Positions 47,075 to 58,400 of a DNA stretch of 64,000 nt are shown piece by piece. Position numbers and translations under genes: made by a program. The notes below the pieces were generated by a model. The model saw only the letters and a program-made list of their open reading frames with translations, was not told the DNA's origin and did not search any database. Position 1 is the first letter of the stretch; each line of letters begins with the position of its first letter. This DNA is from Euglena gracilis (taxonomy: Eukaryota > Euglenida > Euglenophyceae > Euglenales), in NCBI GenBank assembly GCA_039621445.1, contig CP154954.1, forward strand, positions 6,459,425 to 6,523,424, written 5' to 3'.

Positions 47075-48457
47075 ATGCACGACTATTCGGCCGTTGCATC
47101 GTCCGGGTACGGCCAGAGCAAACCGAAAGGTAAGGCTCGTGGTCGACAGGCCCAATCTTCCGCCGGATCGACGGATGAGGAGCAGGATGAACCTGCTTCA
47201 CCTCCTGTGTCTGCGGATGCCCAGCTCTGGACCCAGGATATCCTGACCACACTAGGCACCGTGGAAGAGAGGACGAAGAAACTGGCTGCTATTAGGCACC
47301 AGACAGGGTCACTGAATCGATGGATTCAGCCCCTCTTCGTCCGCGGAGAACCTTTCCACTATGTCCCGGAACATACCTGGACATTCTGGAACAGGCGCTC
47401 ACCCAGAGTACTGGCACAGTACTTTGGCGAGGACTGCTTGTTGGATTTCCAGCACGGCACGTCCTTTGCCTGGACGTGCACCGTGTGCCACCATGTGCGG
47501 CACAACCAACCGCTTGTGCATGTGTGCAAGCGGCAGGTGCAATCTTCGTGGTTCCATCACAGGGCATATGTGCCGAACTGTGTGGCGCTCGTATGTGGCG
47601 AGTGCCTGAATGCCTGGAAGCACAGCTTGAACTACTCCTACAGTGAGAATGCTCACGACAGGGATATCCCTGCCTTGTGCATCAACTGTATAGGAGGCAA
47701 GTTCGTCAAGACTGCTGATGGAGCAGTCACCACCATTGTCCCCCAGCACTGGGAGACACTGGATAAGTGGAAGAAGAAGTACAAGCAGGTGGAAGGCCGC
47801 CTGAAGCACTCCGACTTCAAAAAGGTAGAAAGCTACCGCCACACGGGAATGGCCCGTGAGTTCCAGATCGACGCTGGGGCAATGCGCCTCGCCGTTGAGG
47901 AACATGCCAAGGTAAGAATGCCTTACCTCTGGACTGATGGCGACTGGGAGACACAGGTTTACCCCCTGTTCTCCAAGCGTCAGCATGGCGGATACGCCTT
48001 GCCACTGTGGCCTCCTGAAGAACACGATTTGGTGGACTTCAGAGGTTGGTTGGCGGCTGTATTACGGCCCCATACCGCAAGAGCTCGGACAGCGAGGTGG
48101 ATGTATGACATCAACTTCAAGCAGACCCCGGGGATGCCCCCGCAGGTGCCTGCGAATCACCCCCGGATGAATTACATCATCTGGCCGGTGATGCTGCCCA
48201 GAATTTTCTGGGAGCAACTCCAACGGTATCTTCAGCATCATGCTGAACGTACCAGGGAGAAGCTGCCGGATAATTGGATCAAGGACTGGGAGACCCCTTC
48301 CTTTGATGTCAACGATCCGGAGCTCAACACCATTCGGAGTGAATCAGCTCCGCCGCGTTCCCCACGCCAACTGGAGTTGGTTGAGGACTCATTAGGGGAT
48401 CCCCAACACGACTACTGGCGTGAGGTGCGCGAACGCCCAGCCGATAAAGGCAGGTGA
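47075..48457 (+). CDS. Element B ORF-C C-terminal domain with paired-Cys clusters
   Basis: 460 codons from MHDYSAVASSGYGQSKPKGK. Conserved with the last 420 or so residues of element A ORF-C: LNRWIQPLFVRGEPFHY, HTWTFWNRRSPRVLAQYFGE, CTVCHHVRHNQPLVHVCKR, CGECLNAWKH, DIPALCINCIGGKF, YRHTGMAREFQIDAGAMRLA and NHPRMNYIIWPVMLPRIFW. Three CxxC pairs with His/Cys partners suggest two zinc sites. Retention across strongly diverged copies implies the protein was selected. No family recognised; not obviously envelope, protease or helicase. Confidence 0.75.
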   Translation: MHDYSAVASSGYGQSKPKGKARGRQAQSSAGSTDEEQDEPASPPVSADAQLWTQDILTTLGTVEERTKKLAAIRHQTGSLNRWIQPLFVRGEPFHYVPEHTWTFWNRRSPRVLAQYFGEDCLLDFQHGTSFAWTCTVCHHVRHNQPLVHVCKRQVQSSWFHHRAYVPNCVALVCGECLNAWKHSLNYSYSENAHDRDIPALCINCIGGKFVKTADGAVTTIVPQHWETLDKWKKKYKQVEGRLKHSDFKKVESYRHTGMAREFQIDAGAMRLAVEEHAKVRMPYLWTDGDWETQVYPLFSKRQHGGYALPLWPPEEHDLVDFRGWLAAVLRPHTARARTARWMYDINFKQTPGMPPQVPANHPRMNYIIWPVMLPRIFWEQLQRYLQHHAERTREKLPDNWIKDWETPSFDVNDPELNTIRSESAPPRSPRQLELVEDSLGDPQHDYWREVRERPADKGR

Positions 48458-49282
48458 GGTGTCTGTAAGCGCCAATGCGGCGTCTTTCAGCACCCTCGTC
48501 GGGTATTCGCCTGACACCCTGTTTGGGTATTCGCCCGAACAGCCCCTTCGAAGACCCTTTGCGGTATTCGCCGCTAGTAAGTTCCCACCGGGATGCTGCC
48601 ATGTGCAGGATTCCGTGCGCATGCATGCACACCCCTCTCCCCTCTCCCCTCTCGCGGGCGTGCGACACGCAGCGCACAGGGCCGACGGCCTCTTTTCCTT
48701 TCCCTTTCTTTTCTTTTCGGCCGTTTGAGGCCTTAAGGCTGCCAGACAGCACAACTTTTCTGGCCTAAGCCAACCCCCCACTCCTCTCTACTTTCCCCCC
48801 GGGGCAAATGCTGTCGCCGGCAGTTGGTTTTGTAGAGTAGGATTTCCTTTTGCGTGGTCAGGTTTGACTGGCCATGCGCCCTGCCCAGGTTTGACTGGTC
48901 AGAGGCCCCCCTCCTTCCACACCCTCCCCATGGGTTTTCCTGGAATGCCCATGGACCCAACCCCAAGTGCCTTGGGCACACCCAAACTGGGTGGATGGGT
49001 TTTCTTGGCAAGGAAACCTGCCAGCCCCATTTTCCCCAGTGGGCTATAATATACTATATACCCATAAGCCACCGCAGAATAGGTGAAACCATTTTGCGCG
49101 TTTTGGGCTTTTTGGGTCCCCTCCTTTCCGCCCCCCCCCTTGAGTGGACCCCTGTGCGACGGAAAGGGCCCCTGTGGATGCGCCAGGGTGCACCTCCCAC
49201 AGACCAGGTCTGTGTCCGAAGTCCCTGTGGCCAGAATGCCTGGTCCAAAGGGGAAATCGGGCATAGCCCTGGGAGGGGGATG
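48458..49282 (+). other. Element B 3' untranslated region with purine tract
   Basis: Several blocks are shared with element A's 3' region. It ends ATAGCCCTGGGAGGGGGATG directly before the LTR; GGGAGGGGGA (49271-49280) is the polypurine tract. An 80-bp stretch near 48490-48560 repeats GGTATTCGCC motifs. Confidence 0.7.
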
Positions 49283-49592
49283 TGTACCAGGCGTATGCTT
49301 CTGTCCCCTTCCGTTGAGGAAGTTAGGATGGAAGCAGATCCTATTAGGATCTCCTAATGGGTGCCCCTTCTCTCTCCACAGGTGGTATTCTTCTTTATAC
49401 CTTTTCCTTCCTTTCCATCGGACCGGACTTGGTTATCCAGTCCGTCCTCTCTGCATTGCTCTGTGCTTTGCTTCTTGGGAAGTGGGAAAAGGTATTTTCT
49501 GTTACTCTGATTTTCAGTTCCCAAGTAGGTGCGCCAAGGCGAAAGCGAAGGCTTTTGGGAATTGGGAAAGGGAATTGGGAATCAGACGTACA
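49283..49592 (+). repeat. Element B 3' LTR
   Basis: Same length as the 5' LTR, with about five substitutions. Followed by CTCCCAGCCGCGGG, which does not match the 5' flank. Confidence 0.9.
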
Positions 49593-50151
49593 CTCCCAGC
49601 CGCGGGAACCAAGTAGCACTTGAAAGGAAAAGAATCAAATAAAAAAAGCAACAGAAACAATAAAAAGTAAAAAAAAATTGTGGCACATTTGAGCAGTTTC
49701 AAACAAACGGCAGGCCGTCCACCCGAAGGGGAAATTCATTTGGCGCGAGGCTGGCCTGGGGTACTTCTTATGCATCTCCGCCATTGTGTACCTGCAACAT
49801 GTGGCAGGGGCAGTCAGAAGGAACCTCCCCAACCCTCAAACCAATCGTTTCTAAAAAAAAAAGGCATACATCTGCATTGTTTATAAAAAGAAAGAATGTG
49901 TTTTATTTTCTCGCAATGCAGGAGGACAGGGCAAATTGCAACTGAGAAATGTGTTTGCTGAACGGTTGAGGCGATCATACCATCAATTCTTGTCGTACAT
50001 TGGCAAACATATTATCAGAAATAATATTTATTTATAAATGGCTACCCTTGCATAAATTTGGATGATGCATTCGTGCCGGACTAATTTTTGAAGACGTGAG
50101 TCATGTATAATCATGACGCAGGTGGCAAATGTGTGTACCGCATCTCAGTGC

Positions 50152-50390
50152 ATGGGACACGCCAGTGGAAACAGTTGCAGAAATACGGCATCAATTGAGG
50201 GTAATTCTTGGCGAAGGTTTGCTCGTTCCGCTCGCCGATGATAGAGAACATTCACATGGGGTAACCCTACTGGTAGTGTGACCGGTAGCAGACAACGTTG
50301 GCAGTGGGCGTTGGAATCACAGTTTAGACAAAGTAACCAGTCGACTTGAACTTCACAATTCAACAGAACAGGCAGAAAGAAGCCAAAGTT
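50152..50390 (-). CDS. Candidate exon with CLNC...CQRC pair
   Basis: From an ATG near 50390 the minus strand reads MNFGFFLPVLLNCEVQVDW, LLCLNCDSNAHCQRCLLPVT and LYHRRAERANLRQELPSIDA, to TGA. The two CxxC pairs are zinc-finger-like and the codon pattern differs from surrounding AT-rich DNA. No splice partner confirmed and no family recognised. Confidence 0.25.
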
Positions 50391-50764
50391 CATTGGGTGC
50401 AACAGGGTTCAATGGGGTACTGCATCAGAGGCACTTGGGGTGGCACCTGGAATTCGAAATTCTCAAAAAAAAACTGCAATAAGGAATGCAGAATAAAATA
50501 GCTCTACATCCTCTAGAAAATGTTTATTCTCTAAATTGCAGTGGCTGAGCAAAATTGTTGAGGCAGTGGGGACCTTTGATGCAAAATCATTCACCAATTT
50601 TCACAAACAGCAGGATTCCCAAACTAAAGAAGAAATTGCTAATGGAGAATAATAAATAAAAAATAATAAATAAAATAAATAATAAGCAAAAGAAGCATAA
50701 TATAAGCATAATAAGCATAAGAATAATAAATAAAATTTGCAAAACACAAAAAGAATAATAATAC

Positions 50765-50935
50765 CTTTGGAGGATTCTTGTTCAAATAAAAACCATCAAC
50801 CATCAACCTCGAGTTACCTCTGGTTTCCATTTCCAACTGCACATTTAATGAGTGGAACCCGGGCAACGTCCAGTTGGATTTGCCCGACTGCAACAATTGG
50901 ACCGACTCCTGGGCGGAAAGGACGGAGGTCTGCCC
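50765..50935 (-). CDS. Candidate exon ending at a good donor
   Basis: Minus-strand frame GQTSVLSAQESVQLLQSGK ... LNVQLEMETRGNSRLMVDGF, ending NKNPPK at CCAAAG|GTATTATT (donor GT at 50763-50764). The acceptor side is not resolved. It may belong with 50152-50390, but the phases could not be joined. Unrecognised. Confidence 0.25.
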
Positions 50936-51576
50936 TTTGGCCAAACCGCCAGAAACCCATCACCGACCAGTGGCACACCCTACTGGATTTGATGTGTTCG
51001 GCGGGGGGTAAGGCTATATACAGAGGAGACAGCCTGTTCGAGGTACAGGGGAGGGGAGGGGAGGTGAGAAGGGTGAGCATAGCGAGAAGTGGGGATGCGG
51101 CGGTTGTACAGGCAGTTTGTAATCCTGTGCTTCACCGCAACATCGTTTCTGAATGGCCTTGGTCCTCTGGCGTGCAGGACTTTGGTCACGTAGTCCACCG
51201 ACATATGCCGGACTCCGATGGTATGAAGAGAAACCAAGCAGGTCGGGTGCACGAAGCGATGCGGGAAGGAGATAGACCGTAGTGAAAGCAGAGCTACGCC
51301 GCTGAAGATCAGCTGGTGCCTTGTGTCCAGTGAGGCTTGGCCGTGAACTTAGAAACGACAGTGCCGCTTGAGTGGCAGCGAGTTTTTTGCAACTGGTACT
51401 TGGCACCGATGGCGTTTTTAGAGTGAGTATGGGTGATGGGAGTTGCTTCCACCACCATCAGTCAGGTCCTCCGCGCACTGACCCCAAGCCAGCTGCTTTG
51501 CTAGCTCCCTGGCCAGGTCCATGCTGAGGCCCTGCCCGCAGTTTGCCTCCGTGGCCCTCCTTTCCAACGAGTCGTG

Positions 51577-52010
51577 CTATCCCACCAGCAGACGGACACA
51601 CTGGCTAACGAAGTTGAGGGCAGCATCTCCCATGCCTCCGTAGCAATCAAGAACGAAGGGAATAAACGTCCATCCCCTCCGTTTGCAGCCATCACCGTAC
51701 TTCTTAATTTTTTCGTCCTCCTGTGACTCGTGCCATTCCCAAAGGTGTTCCGTCCCAGGTCGCACACGGGATGGGGCAAGGGGGTGGCGGACAGTCACAT
51801 CGATGGCTGCTTGGCTATTGGCGTCATACCGCATCGCAAATACGTCTCCTGGACGAAAACCATCAGAGGCACTTTCTTCTCTTCTGGCTTGGAATCCAGC
51901 TCTTTTGGCCAGGCCCAAGAGATAAGATGGCACCGCCCCGTGTCGCCTTACAATGTTGTTTCGGTGGCAACAGACGAGATGGTGGCCTCTTACATGAAGG
52001 GGGTTGTGGC
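51577..52010 (-). pseudogene. 3' fragment of a non-LTR retrotransposon ORF (zinc finger + restriction-like endonuclease)
   Basis: The minus-strand frame shows HVRGHHLVCCHRNNIVRRHG (zinc-finger-like H/C pattern), then FRPGDVFAMRYDANSQAAID, DVTVRHPL, a Lys-Tyr helix (EDEKIKKYGDGCKRRG) and WTFIPFVLDCYGG. The order RPGDV...DVTV...K..KY...G..F.P is what I know from C-termini of RT-bearing non-LTR elements with a PD-(D/E)XK-like nuclease. No RT domain is present in the neighbouring sequence and the frame breaks after VRLLVG, so this is a truncated remnant, as usual for 5'-truncated LINE-type insertions. Confidence 0.6.
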
Positions 52011-52549
52011 ACCGGGAGCCACCATAGGCTCCATGTCCATGTCAATTTCTTCTCCGCAGCACTTTCATTGAAGCCAAATTGAAATTGTAGACTGTAAATT
52101 GGTGCTCGTCTGAGTCGTGTCATTATAGATATGCGTTTGTTAGATATGTTAGATATGCGCTCACCATCTTCTTGTGCTTCGCCCTCTTGGTCCCTTCCTC
52201 CCCCTTCCTCTGTCGTGGGAGTCCGAACTTCTTCTCTTACCTCGTAAAATCTGCTCCTGTCTTCTGGGCTTCGAAGGGCAATTTAGGAGTCAGCCAACTC
52301 CGGCGAAACAGGCGCTGAGCGGGGACTCCAGACCCAGCGCGCTGTCTTTGAGCTTCGCCCTCGGTGCCCCTTCCTCCCTTCTCGGTCTGCCTCGAGGGAG
52401 CACGAAATCGCAGCTAGCCGCCGGCGAGCAAGGAATGGCCTCAATGGAAAAGTGCGGGCCCGACGTGTCGCTCAACGACGCTGTGGCCCAGAAGCTGGAA
52501 ATTTTTGGGGCGGCTGGTGGGACAGCCTCCTGGCTGACCCCCCTGGACT

Positions 52550-52755
52550 GGAACTTGTCGATGGTCGAACAGGGGTGCCAAATAGTCGAAATTCCAAAAA
52601 AAATATGTCAAAAATGTTTTTTATCTGACCCATTTTGGCACCGAAAGCAAAAAAAAATGCGTCACTGAGGGCGGCTGAAATTAATAAAACTTCTGGGAAA
52701 AAGACTGGTGGCTGGCTGGATCCCCCCTGGGGGTCAAAGTTTCTCAAGCTGCACC
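52550..52755. repeat. Dispersed repeat family R1, copy 1
   Basis: Shares with 57115 and 60490 the order TTTTGACC.. or GACCCATTTT, CCGAAAGC, GGCGGCTG or CCAGCCGCCC, and a GGAAAAAGNCTGNTGGCTGG block ending in a G/C palindrome and TTTCT(C/T)AAGC. Confidence 0.6.
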
Positions 52756-53405
52756 CTCATCCTGGAATTCCCCTGCCAATGCATTTTTCCACAATGTGTA
52801 CACACACAAAAACCCATATTTTGAATCTGACACAAACATGTAAAATGCTTTTCATTGAAATCAGCATAAGGCACAAAAAGATTCCACCAATACAAGAGAG
52901 TGGTCTCGATGCCCAAATGTCCACAACTCAGCCCCCATCATTTAATGATGCTATGCAACATTCTTCTTCACCATCCAAAACACGCAATATCCTGGCTTTT
53001 CAACCCCTCAAATATTTCTCTCACTGAGGTTCGCCGGCAAAGCATGGATACCCACAACCGGCTGTACAGGGTCGGGCTTTGGAGTGCCTGTTCTGCAAGC
53101 ACCTTCGGCCCATCCAATTTTGAGGTCGGCACTGGGAAAATGAATTAAACAGGCTGAAGAGAGTTTCCGCCAATCCAGAGAAGAACCCATCAATGACGGA
53201 TCCAACCAGATCGTGTCAACTCCCCAGCAAGGAAGGATGGCGGGGGCAAAACCTTCATGGCAGCACATCTTCGCTTCATTCCACTTTCCAACAACGGCAG
53301 AAATGGGGAAAAAACAAACAAAAGAATGGGGGGGGGAATTGGTGAAAATGATGTCCCAAGCATGCTTGTGCATACCGACCGGGGGGGGGGAGGGGGGGTG
53401 GGTGC

Positions 53406-53705
53406 TATAGGGTGCCTGCCCCTAGCAGGCACCCCCCCCCGGGGGGATAGGGGTCCGGGGGGGACCCAGAAAATTTTCATTGAAAATGGCCTTTTCCGGG
53501 CCCCCGGCGCCGGGGTCGGAGGGCACCCCCCGGGGGGGGGGGGTCGGATCGGGTGCCATGGGGTGCCTGCCCCTAGCACCCCCCCCCCCCTGTGGGGTAG
53601 GCACCCGACTAAGCACAAGCCTGGTCCCAAGGCAGGAATTTATTTAAGGGGTCGGTTTTGGGCCCCGGTGCCTGCTGACCTGGTCAATTTTCCCTTGAAA
53701 ATGGA
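53406..53705. repeat. GGCGCC-core foldback-like repeat, copy a
   Basis: GCCTGCCCCTAGCAGGCACC arm, then GAAAATGGCCTTTTCCGGGC, a GGCGCCGGGG core, a second GCCTGCC arm, GGCACCCGACTAAGCACAAG, and CGGTGCCTGCTGACCTGGTC. Confidence 0.65.
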
Positions 53706-56369
53706 CATTTAATCTGGCCCCTCGCCCCTGTGGAAACCCAACCCCCCCTCCACACCACCCCACCAGCCGGCCTGGGAAAAAAATGACCGGAATGAAGGTG
53801 CTGGCAAAAGGGGGAAAAAAATCCTGGCCGGACTCCCAGGGCCTGGGCACGAAAGCAACGACGTGGAGCTTCGCGATCCGAGGGCACAGGTCCCCCAGGG
53901 CCGAAACTGAAACACTGGGCAACAAAACAAGGGAAAATGAAACATTCCACAACACATTTTGCGCAACAGCATCCCCAACGTGTTCATTGTGAAAAAATTG
54001 TGCTTGTTGTGCATTTGCGCAAATACTACAATTTTGACAACAACCCACCCCCACGCCTCCTGCCTTCCGAGTTTAAAAGAAGCCGGTTGCTCTGTCAAAG
54101 CGGAAGCCGTGGACATGAAGGTGGGTTTCCAAAAAAAGTGATCACTGTGACTCACATCCGCAATAGCCGCAGCTATGTGGCTGGACCAATCGGCCAAGGC
54201 AATCAGAAGCCAGCCAGACAACCTGCATAGACCTGAAAGCAATGCAATGAAGTAGGGCACGGGGGTGATCCAGAGCATAGATTCACTTGGTACTTGGTGA
54301 TCCGGGGGGGGGGGGGCAATTTTTCCCGGACCAAACCCACCCACCGACTTTTTTCAAAAACCAACCCCCCAAACCCAGCCAACATCGGCTGAAAACACTT
54401 GAAAAATTCTCCGGCCCAGCCTTCTGCCGGGCCAAAATCTTACCTATGGCGCACCCCACCCGAGGTGCACCATTGGGGGGGGGGGGGCCAAACCACCACT
54501 CATTCTTGAAACCCCATGGGGTGGGATCACACAGGTGTCAAGTGAATCTATTTTTCAGAGACTTTAAAGCTGCTGGAAAAAGAATAGGAAGGAAGGCACA
54601 TACTTAGGCGCGCATCTCGCACTTAAGGATTTTTTTCTTTGTCGATTTGGGCAAATGTGCACATCGACATTTTTGACAAAACCCCCTGGACATGACTCCC
54701 CAAAACCCAAAAATGTCAGCAGGATGATGGGGTTAGGACGGGGAGATGGAAGCAGGGACTTTGAGCATTTGAGTTTGTGCCTGAGGGTAAGGCAAATATC
54801 ACCACAGCACATGGTATACACAACATTCAGCAAATGTGTTTGGAACCCTCCAATTTCTGCCTCATTGACTTAGGATGTTGACTGAACGATTTGATGGGGT
54901 GTGCCCAAGCCTGATACTTTTGTGTGAAAAATTGGCGGTCGGAGTGTGCAAACGCGCAAATGGTTGGTGCACACAAACCTGTGTAACTGTGAAAAGGGAC
55001 ACGTGTGCCAGCGGCAATTTGTGTGTTTGCAGAATTGTACAAGTGGTTGGTTTGTGCAAATTCAAAAAAAAGTCTTGACTGGTTTGCGCATCTGCGCACG
55101 CAAACCACTTGGACAACTTAAAATACGTACCGTTCAGAGGGAGCGGCACCACTGCAATTTGGAAATCCTTAAATGCGAGGTACTTTGTAGAACTTAAATG
55201 CAACTAAAAAACCAGCGTGAGGCCCAAATTTGAACATCGGCTGTTTAGCCTGTGAAAAAAGCAATTTCTGACCCCCGAAAAAAACCATCAGAACTTCGGG
55301 ACTTCCAGGTTTTATCCTGAAAAACTGAGTTTAAAAGTGCCCTTCAACTCCAGTTTCTTGTCCAAAATGAGGCACAATACAACGGCCTGGACGTGTCAAC
55401 TGACTTGAAAATCTTGGTGTTCAGGGGGCCATGCAATGCAATACACTGAAATGCTTCATTTGACCATCTCAGACATACCTTACAGCGCCACCATTTTGAC
55501 CACAACACCCCCACACGCTGCTCTTCTCCTGTTCCCATTCTTGTCTTCTCGCATCCTTCCCTGTTGCCAAGGCTTCAAACTGAAAACAACAAGCTTGAAA
55601 ACAAATTTTGATTGGTGTGCACTATTGCGAAAAGCAGCCATTTTAATGGTTGACATGGAAATTGTGCATACCAACCGCCCAAACATACCAGCAGTATTCA
55701 AAAGAGGGGGTCCAGCGCCATGGGAACACTCCCACACAACAGCATACATGATGTCGATGTGCGCAAATGTGCACATGCACGATGTGCACATTTGCCCACG
55801 CCGACCATTTTAAATCCCAACCAGTAGACTCCTATGTGAACATGTTTGGAGCTGGAAAAACAATGGCATGAGATTGTGGCATTAACTCCTTTGCAATGGA
55901 GCCTTAAACATCAGTGGAGCATTGATGGATTTTTGCCATCGACTGTGTTCTGTATCCCCCTCATCAACTCCCAGTGGCAGAATTCTCGAACAGCCCATTG
56001 TATATGTGGCATGTGCACTTCTACTCTTTTTGTAACCAACTTCAAAAACATCCACAATGCGCCGCAAAAACTTCAGAAAGCAAGCAAAGGGGTGGACTCG
56101 CCACCCCACCTCCAGAGCACCACCTGGCGCCACAGGTTGTCATAAAGGAAAAGGGGGAGGCGGAGCTGGGGTTTTGGTGTTTTTGTCGGTGCTTTTTTAC
56201 TTTGGGGGGGGGGGTAGGACTGGGGGTGTTCGTGTCAGTCCAACCTAAAAAAAAAAACGGCAAAAAAAACATGTAATCCCTAGGAGATGACAATTTGCTC
56301 ATATTTTGGCCAATCCTGCTGCCTCTCGTTCTGACCAGGCTGTTTTTTACCAACCCCGGGGGGGGGGAG

Positions 56370-56665
56370 GGGGGGGGTCCGGAGTGCCTGTGAGTGCCTG
56401 CCCAGGCAGGCACTACCTCCCCCCCCCCGGGGGGGGGGGGGTCGGATTTCGGCCTGTGCCTGGGCACATTCCTTTGAAAATAGGCCATTTTTGGCTCCCA
56501 GGCGCCTTTGGCGCCGGGGTTGTGCTAGGGCACTTTTCGCGTGTGCCCTACCCCCCCCCCCCCCGGGGGGTCGGATTTGAAGTGCCTTGGGATGCCTGCC
56601 CAGGCAGGCACCCCCCCCCCCGGGGTGGGGTCGGCACCCGACTAAAATACAGCCTGGATCTGACC
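56370..56665. repeat. GGCGCC-core foldback-like repeat, copy b
   Basis: GTGCCTGCCCAGGCAGGCAC palindrome, GAAAATAGGCCATTTTTGGC, GGCGCCTTTGGCGCCGGGG core, a second GCCTGCCCAGGCAGGCACC palindrome, GGCACCCGACTAAAATACAG. Confidence 0.65.
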
Positions 56666-57114
56666 CATGGGTGCGAAGAAACACACCCCAACCAAAAAAA
56701 GCTTAAATGCGAGATGTGCCGCCTGAGACACTTGTTGGAGAGGAAGGGGGTTCAGACAAAAACTGGGGAGGCAGGGATACTCAATGATCGCTGTTCTAAT
56801 GGATTGGACGCTTTGGTCAAGCACGCCACCTGCAAATGAAACAAAAGTGGAACTTGCCTTTTTTTCCAAAAAAAAAAAACAGTCAGCCAGATGACAACAA
56901 AACGAAACAATGCAACTCTTCCAAATCAAATTACCAGCCTTTGATGCAAGAAATCTGCGTGCACTTTTCCCAAACAAAAGACTTTTGATTTCAACGACAT
57001 TTCTTCCCTCTTACCTCTGAAACAGGGCGTTGCTGAAAGAGCTCAAAGGAAGAAAAAAAAAACACTTAAGCTAGCTGGAAAAAGGCTGAAAATCACAAAA
57101 AAAAAACTGCCAGA

Positions 57115-57360
57115 TATGCAAACAATCGATTTTTGACCCAAAATTTGCCCTGCCTGCTGTTTTCCGACCCATTTTTGCCCATTTTCGACATATTTTTTGT
57201 ACTCCTGAAAGCCAAAAATCCGTTATCGTCCAGCCGCCCAAATTGAATTAAATGGAAATGAAATGAATAAAACCCATTGATGGGGGGAGGGGGTCTGCTG
57301 GAAAACGGCTGCTGGCGGGATGGACCCCAGGGGGTGGGGTCAAAATTTCTTAAGCTATTC
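57115..57360. repeat. Dispersed repeat family R1, copy 2
   Basis: CGATTTTTGACCCAAAATTT, CCGACCCATTTTTGCCCATT, AATCCGTTATCGTCCAGCCG, TTGATGGGGGGAGGGGGTC and AAAATTTCTTAAGC, in the same order as copy 3. Confidence 0.75.
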
Positions 57361-57939
57361 TTAAAATTAATTGCCTCCCTGAATCCGCTGCTGGTTGCCC
57401 GGAATCGGCAGCTGAATTCTCAAAGTCTTCCAAAGCCTGAAATTTATTATGGTGTGGTCTGGTGCCAGGACCCTGCAATAAAAGCTTGTCAATTAGGGTG
57501 CCGGGACGTTAAATACAGCAATGCGACGCACACGACAAGCTCAGCCACGGATCTCCCAGGGGGAGGGCGGGTCCTAACCTGGGACAGCAGAAACCAAAAA
57601 TTGGACAATCGATCAAAGAAGTGAGCCGCGGGGCTCGTTCCTAAAAAGCCCACGCGACAACTCCAAAAAACCCCGGGAAAACTAAACACACCATTCGTTT
57701 GGCCATTTTTGGATTGTTTCTCCAAAAGTTTTGGAATTGCAAGACACATACACATATTTCGGGTGGATTCAGCAAAGAGGGGGCAGCCCAGCTGGGCTGC
57801 TCGCAGCACCCCCCTTGGGGGGGGGGGGTGCTTCTGCGGCTGGGCGGAGTCAAAATCGGGCCTGGCTACCAGAGCCCCCTTGGGGGGGGGGGGGCGGGGA
57901 GAGGGGCAGGCTTCTTTTTACCCACCCCGGGTGCCTTGT

Positions 57940-58400
57940 GCTATGGGGTGCCTGCCTATACAGGCACACACCCCCAGAGGGGGTCGGTTTTGGACCAGGG
58001 GTTTTTTAAAGACCGGGGGGGGGGCAGGGGGGGTCCCACCCCCCCTCCCCCCCCCCGGGGCCCCCCGGGGGGGGGGGGGGTCCCGGGGGACCCACAAAAA
58101 ATGGCCGAAAAATCGCGAAAAATGCTAAAAATGGCATTTTTTCGGCGCCCGCGGCGCCGAAGAGTATATACCACCCCCCTCCGGGGGGACCCCCCCAGGG
58201 GGGGGGGCTCGGCCGGACCCCCCCCCCCTACCCCCCCCCCCGGGGGCCCCGACCAAAAAAACCCCTGTTTTGGACCCAGGTGCCTGCCGACCCAGCCAAA
58301 TTTCCTTTTAAAACGGCCTCTTTCGGGCTCCGGCAACTTTGGCGCCGGGGAGTGTGCTAGAGCACTGCCCACCCCAAAACCCGACCCCCCCCCCAAAAGT
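57940..58400. repeat. GGCGCC-core foldback-like repeat, copy c
   Basis: GTGCCTGCCTATACAGGCAC arm, long C/G-run palindromes, CGGCGCCCGCGGCGCCGAA hairpin, then GTGCCTGCCGACCCAGCC and TTTGGCGCCGGGGAGTGTGC. Confidence 0.6.

Larger units (their letters stand above)
33022..49592 (+). mobile_element. Element B: giant Ty3/gypsy chromovirus (16.6 kb), plus strand
   Basis: LTRs at 33022-33331 and 49283-49592 are both 310 bp, differ at about five positions, start TGTACCAGGCG and end GACGTACA. Order: 5' LTR, triplicated PBS region, gag, protease, large linker, RT, RNase H, integrase, chromodomain, ORF-A, ORF-B, ORF-C, purine tract, 3' LTR. Pol is far better preserved than in element A. The copy still has a TAA early in gag, a TGA after protease, frameshifts in gag, RT, integrase and between ORF-A/B/C, and a TAG in ORF-C. 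No matching target-site duplication is visible. Confidence 0.9.
49593..51500. other. Flank of element B, mostly non-coding
   Basis: AT-rich sequence with A-runs and an AATAAATAAA-type tract at 50645-50760. Two weak minus-strand coding candidates are listed separately. 51000-51480 shows no supported gene. Confidence 0.4.
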
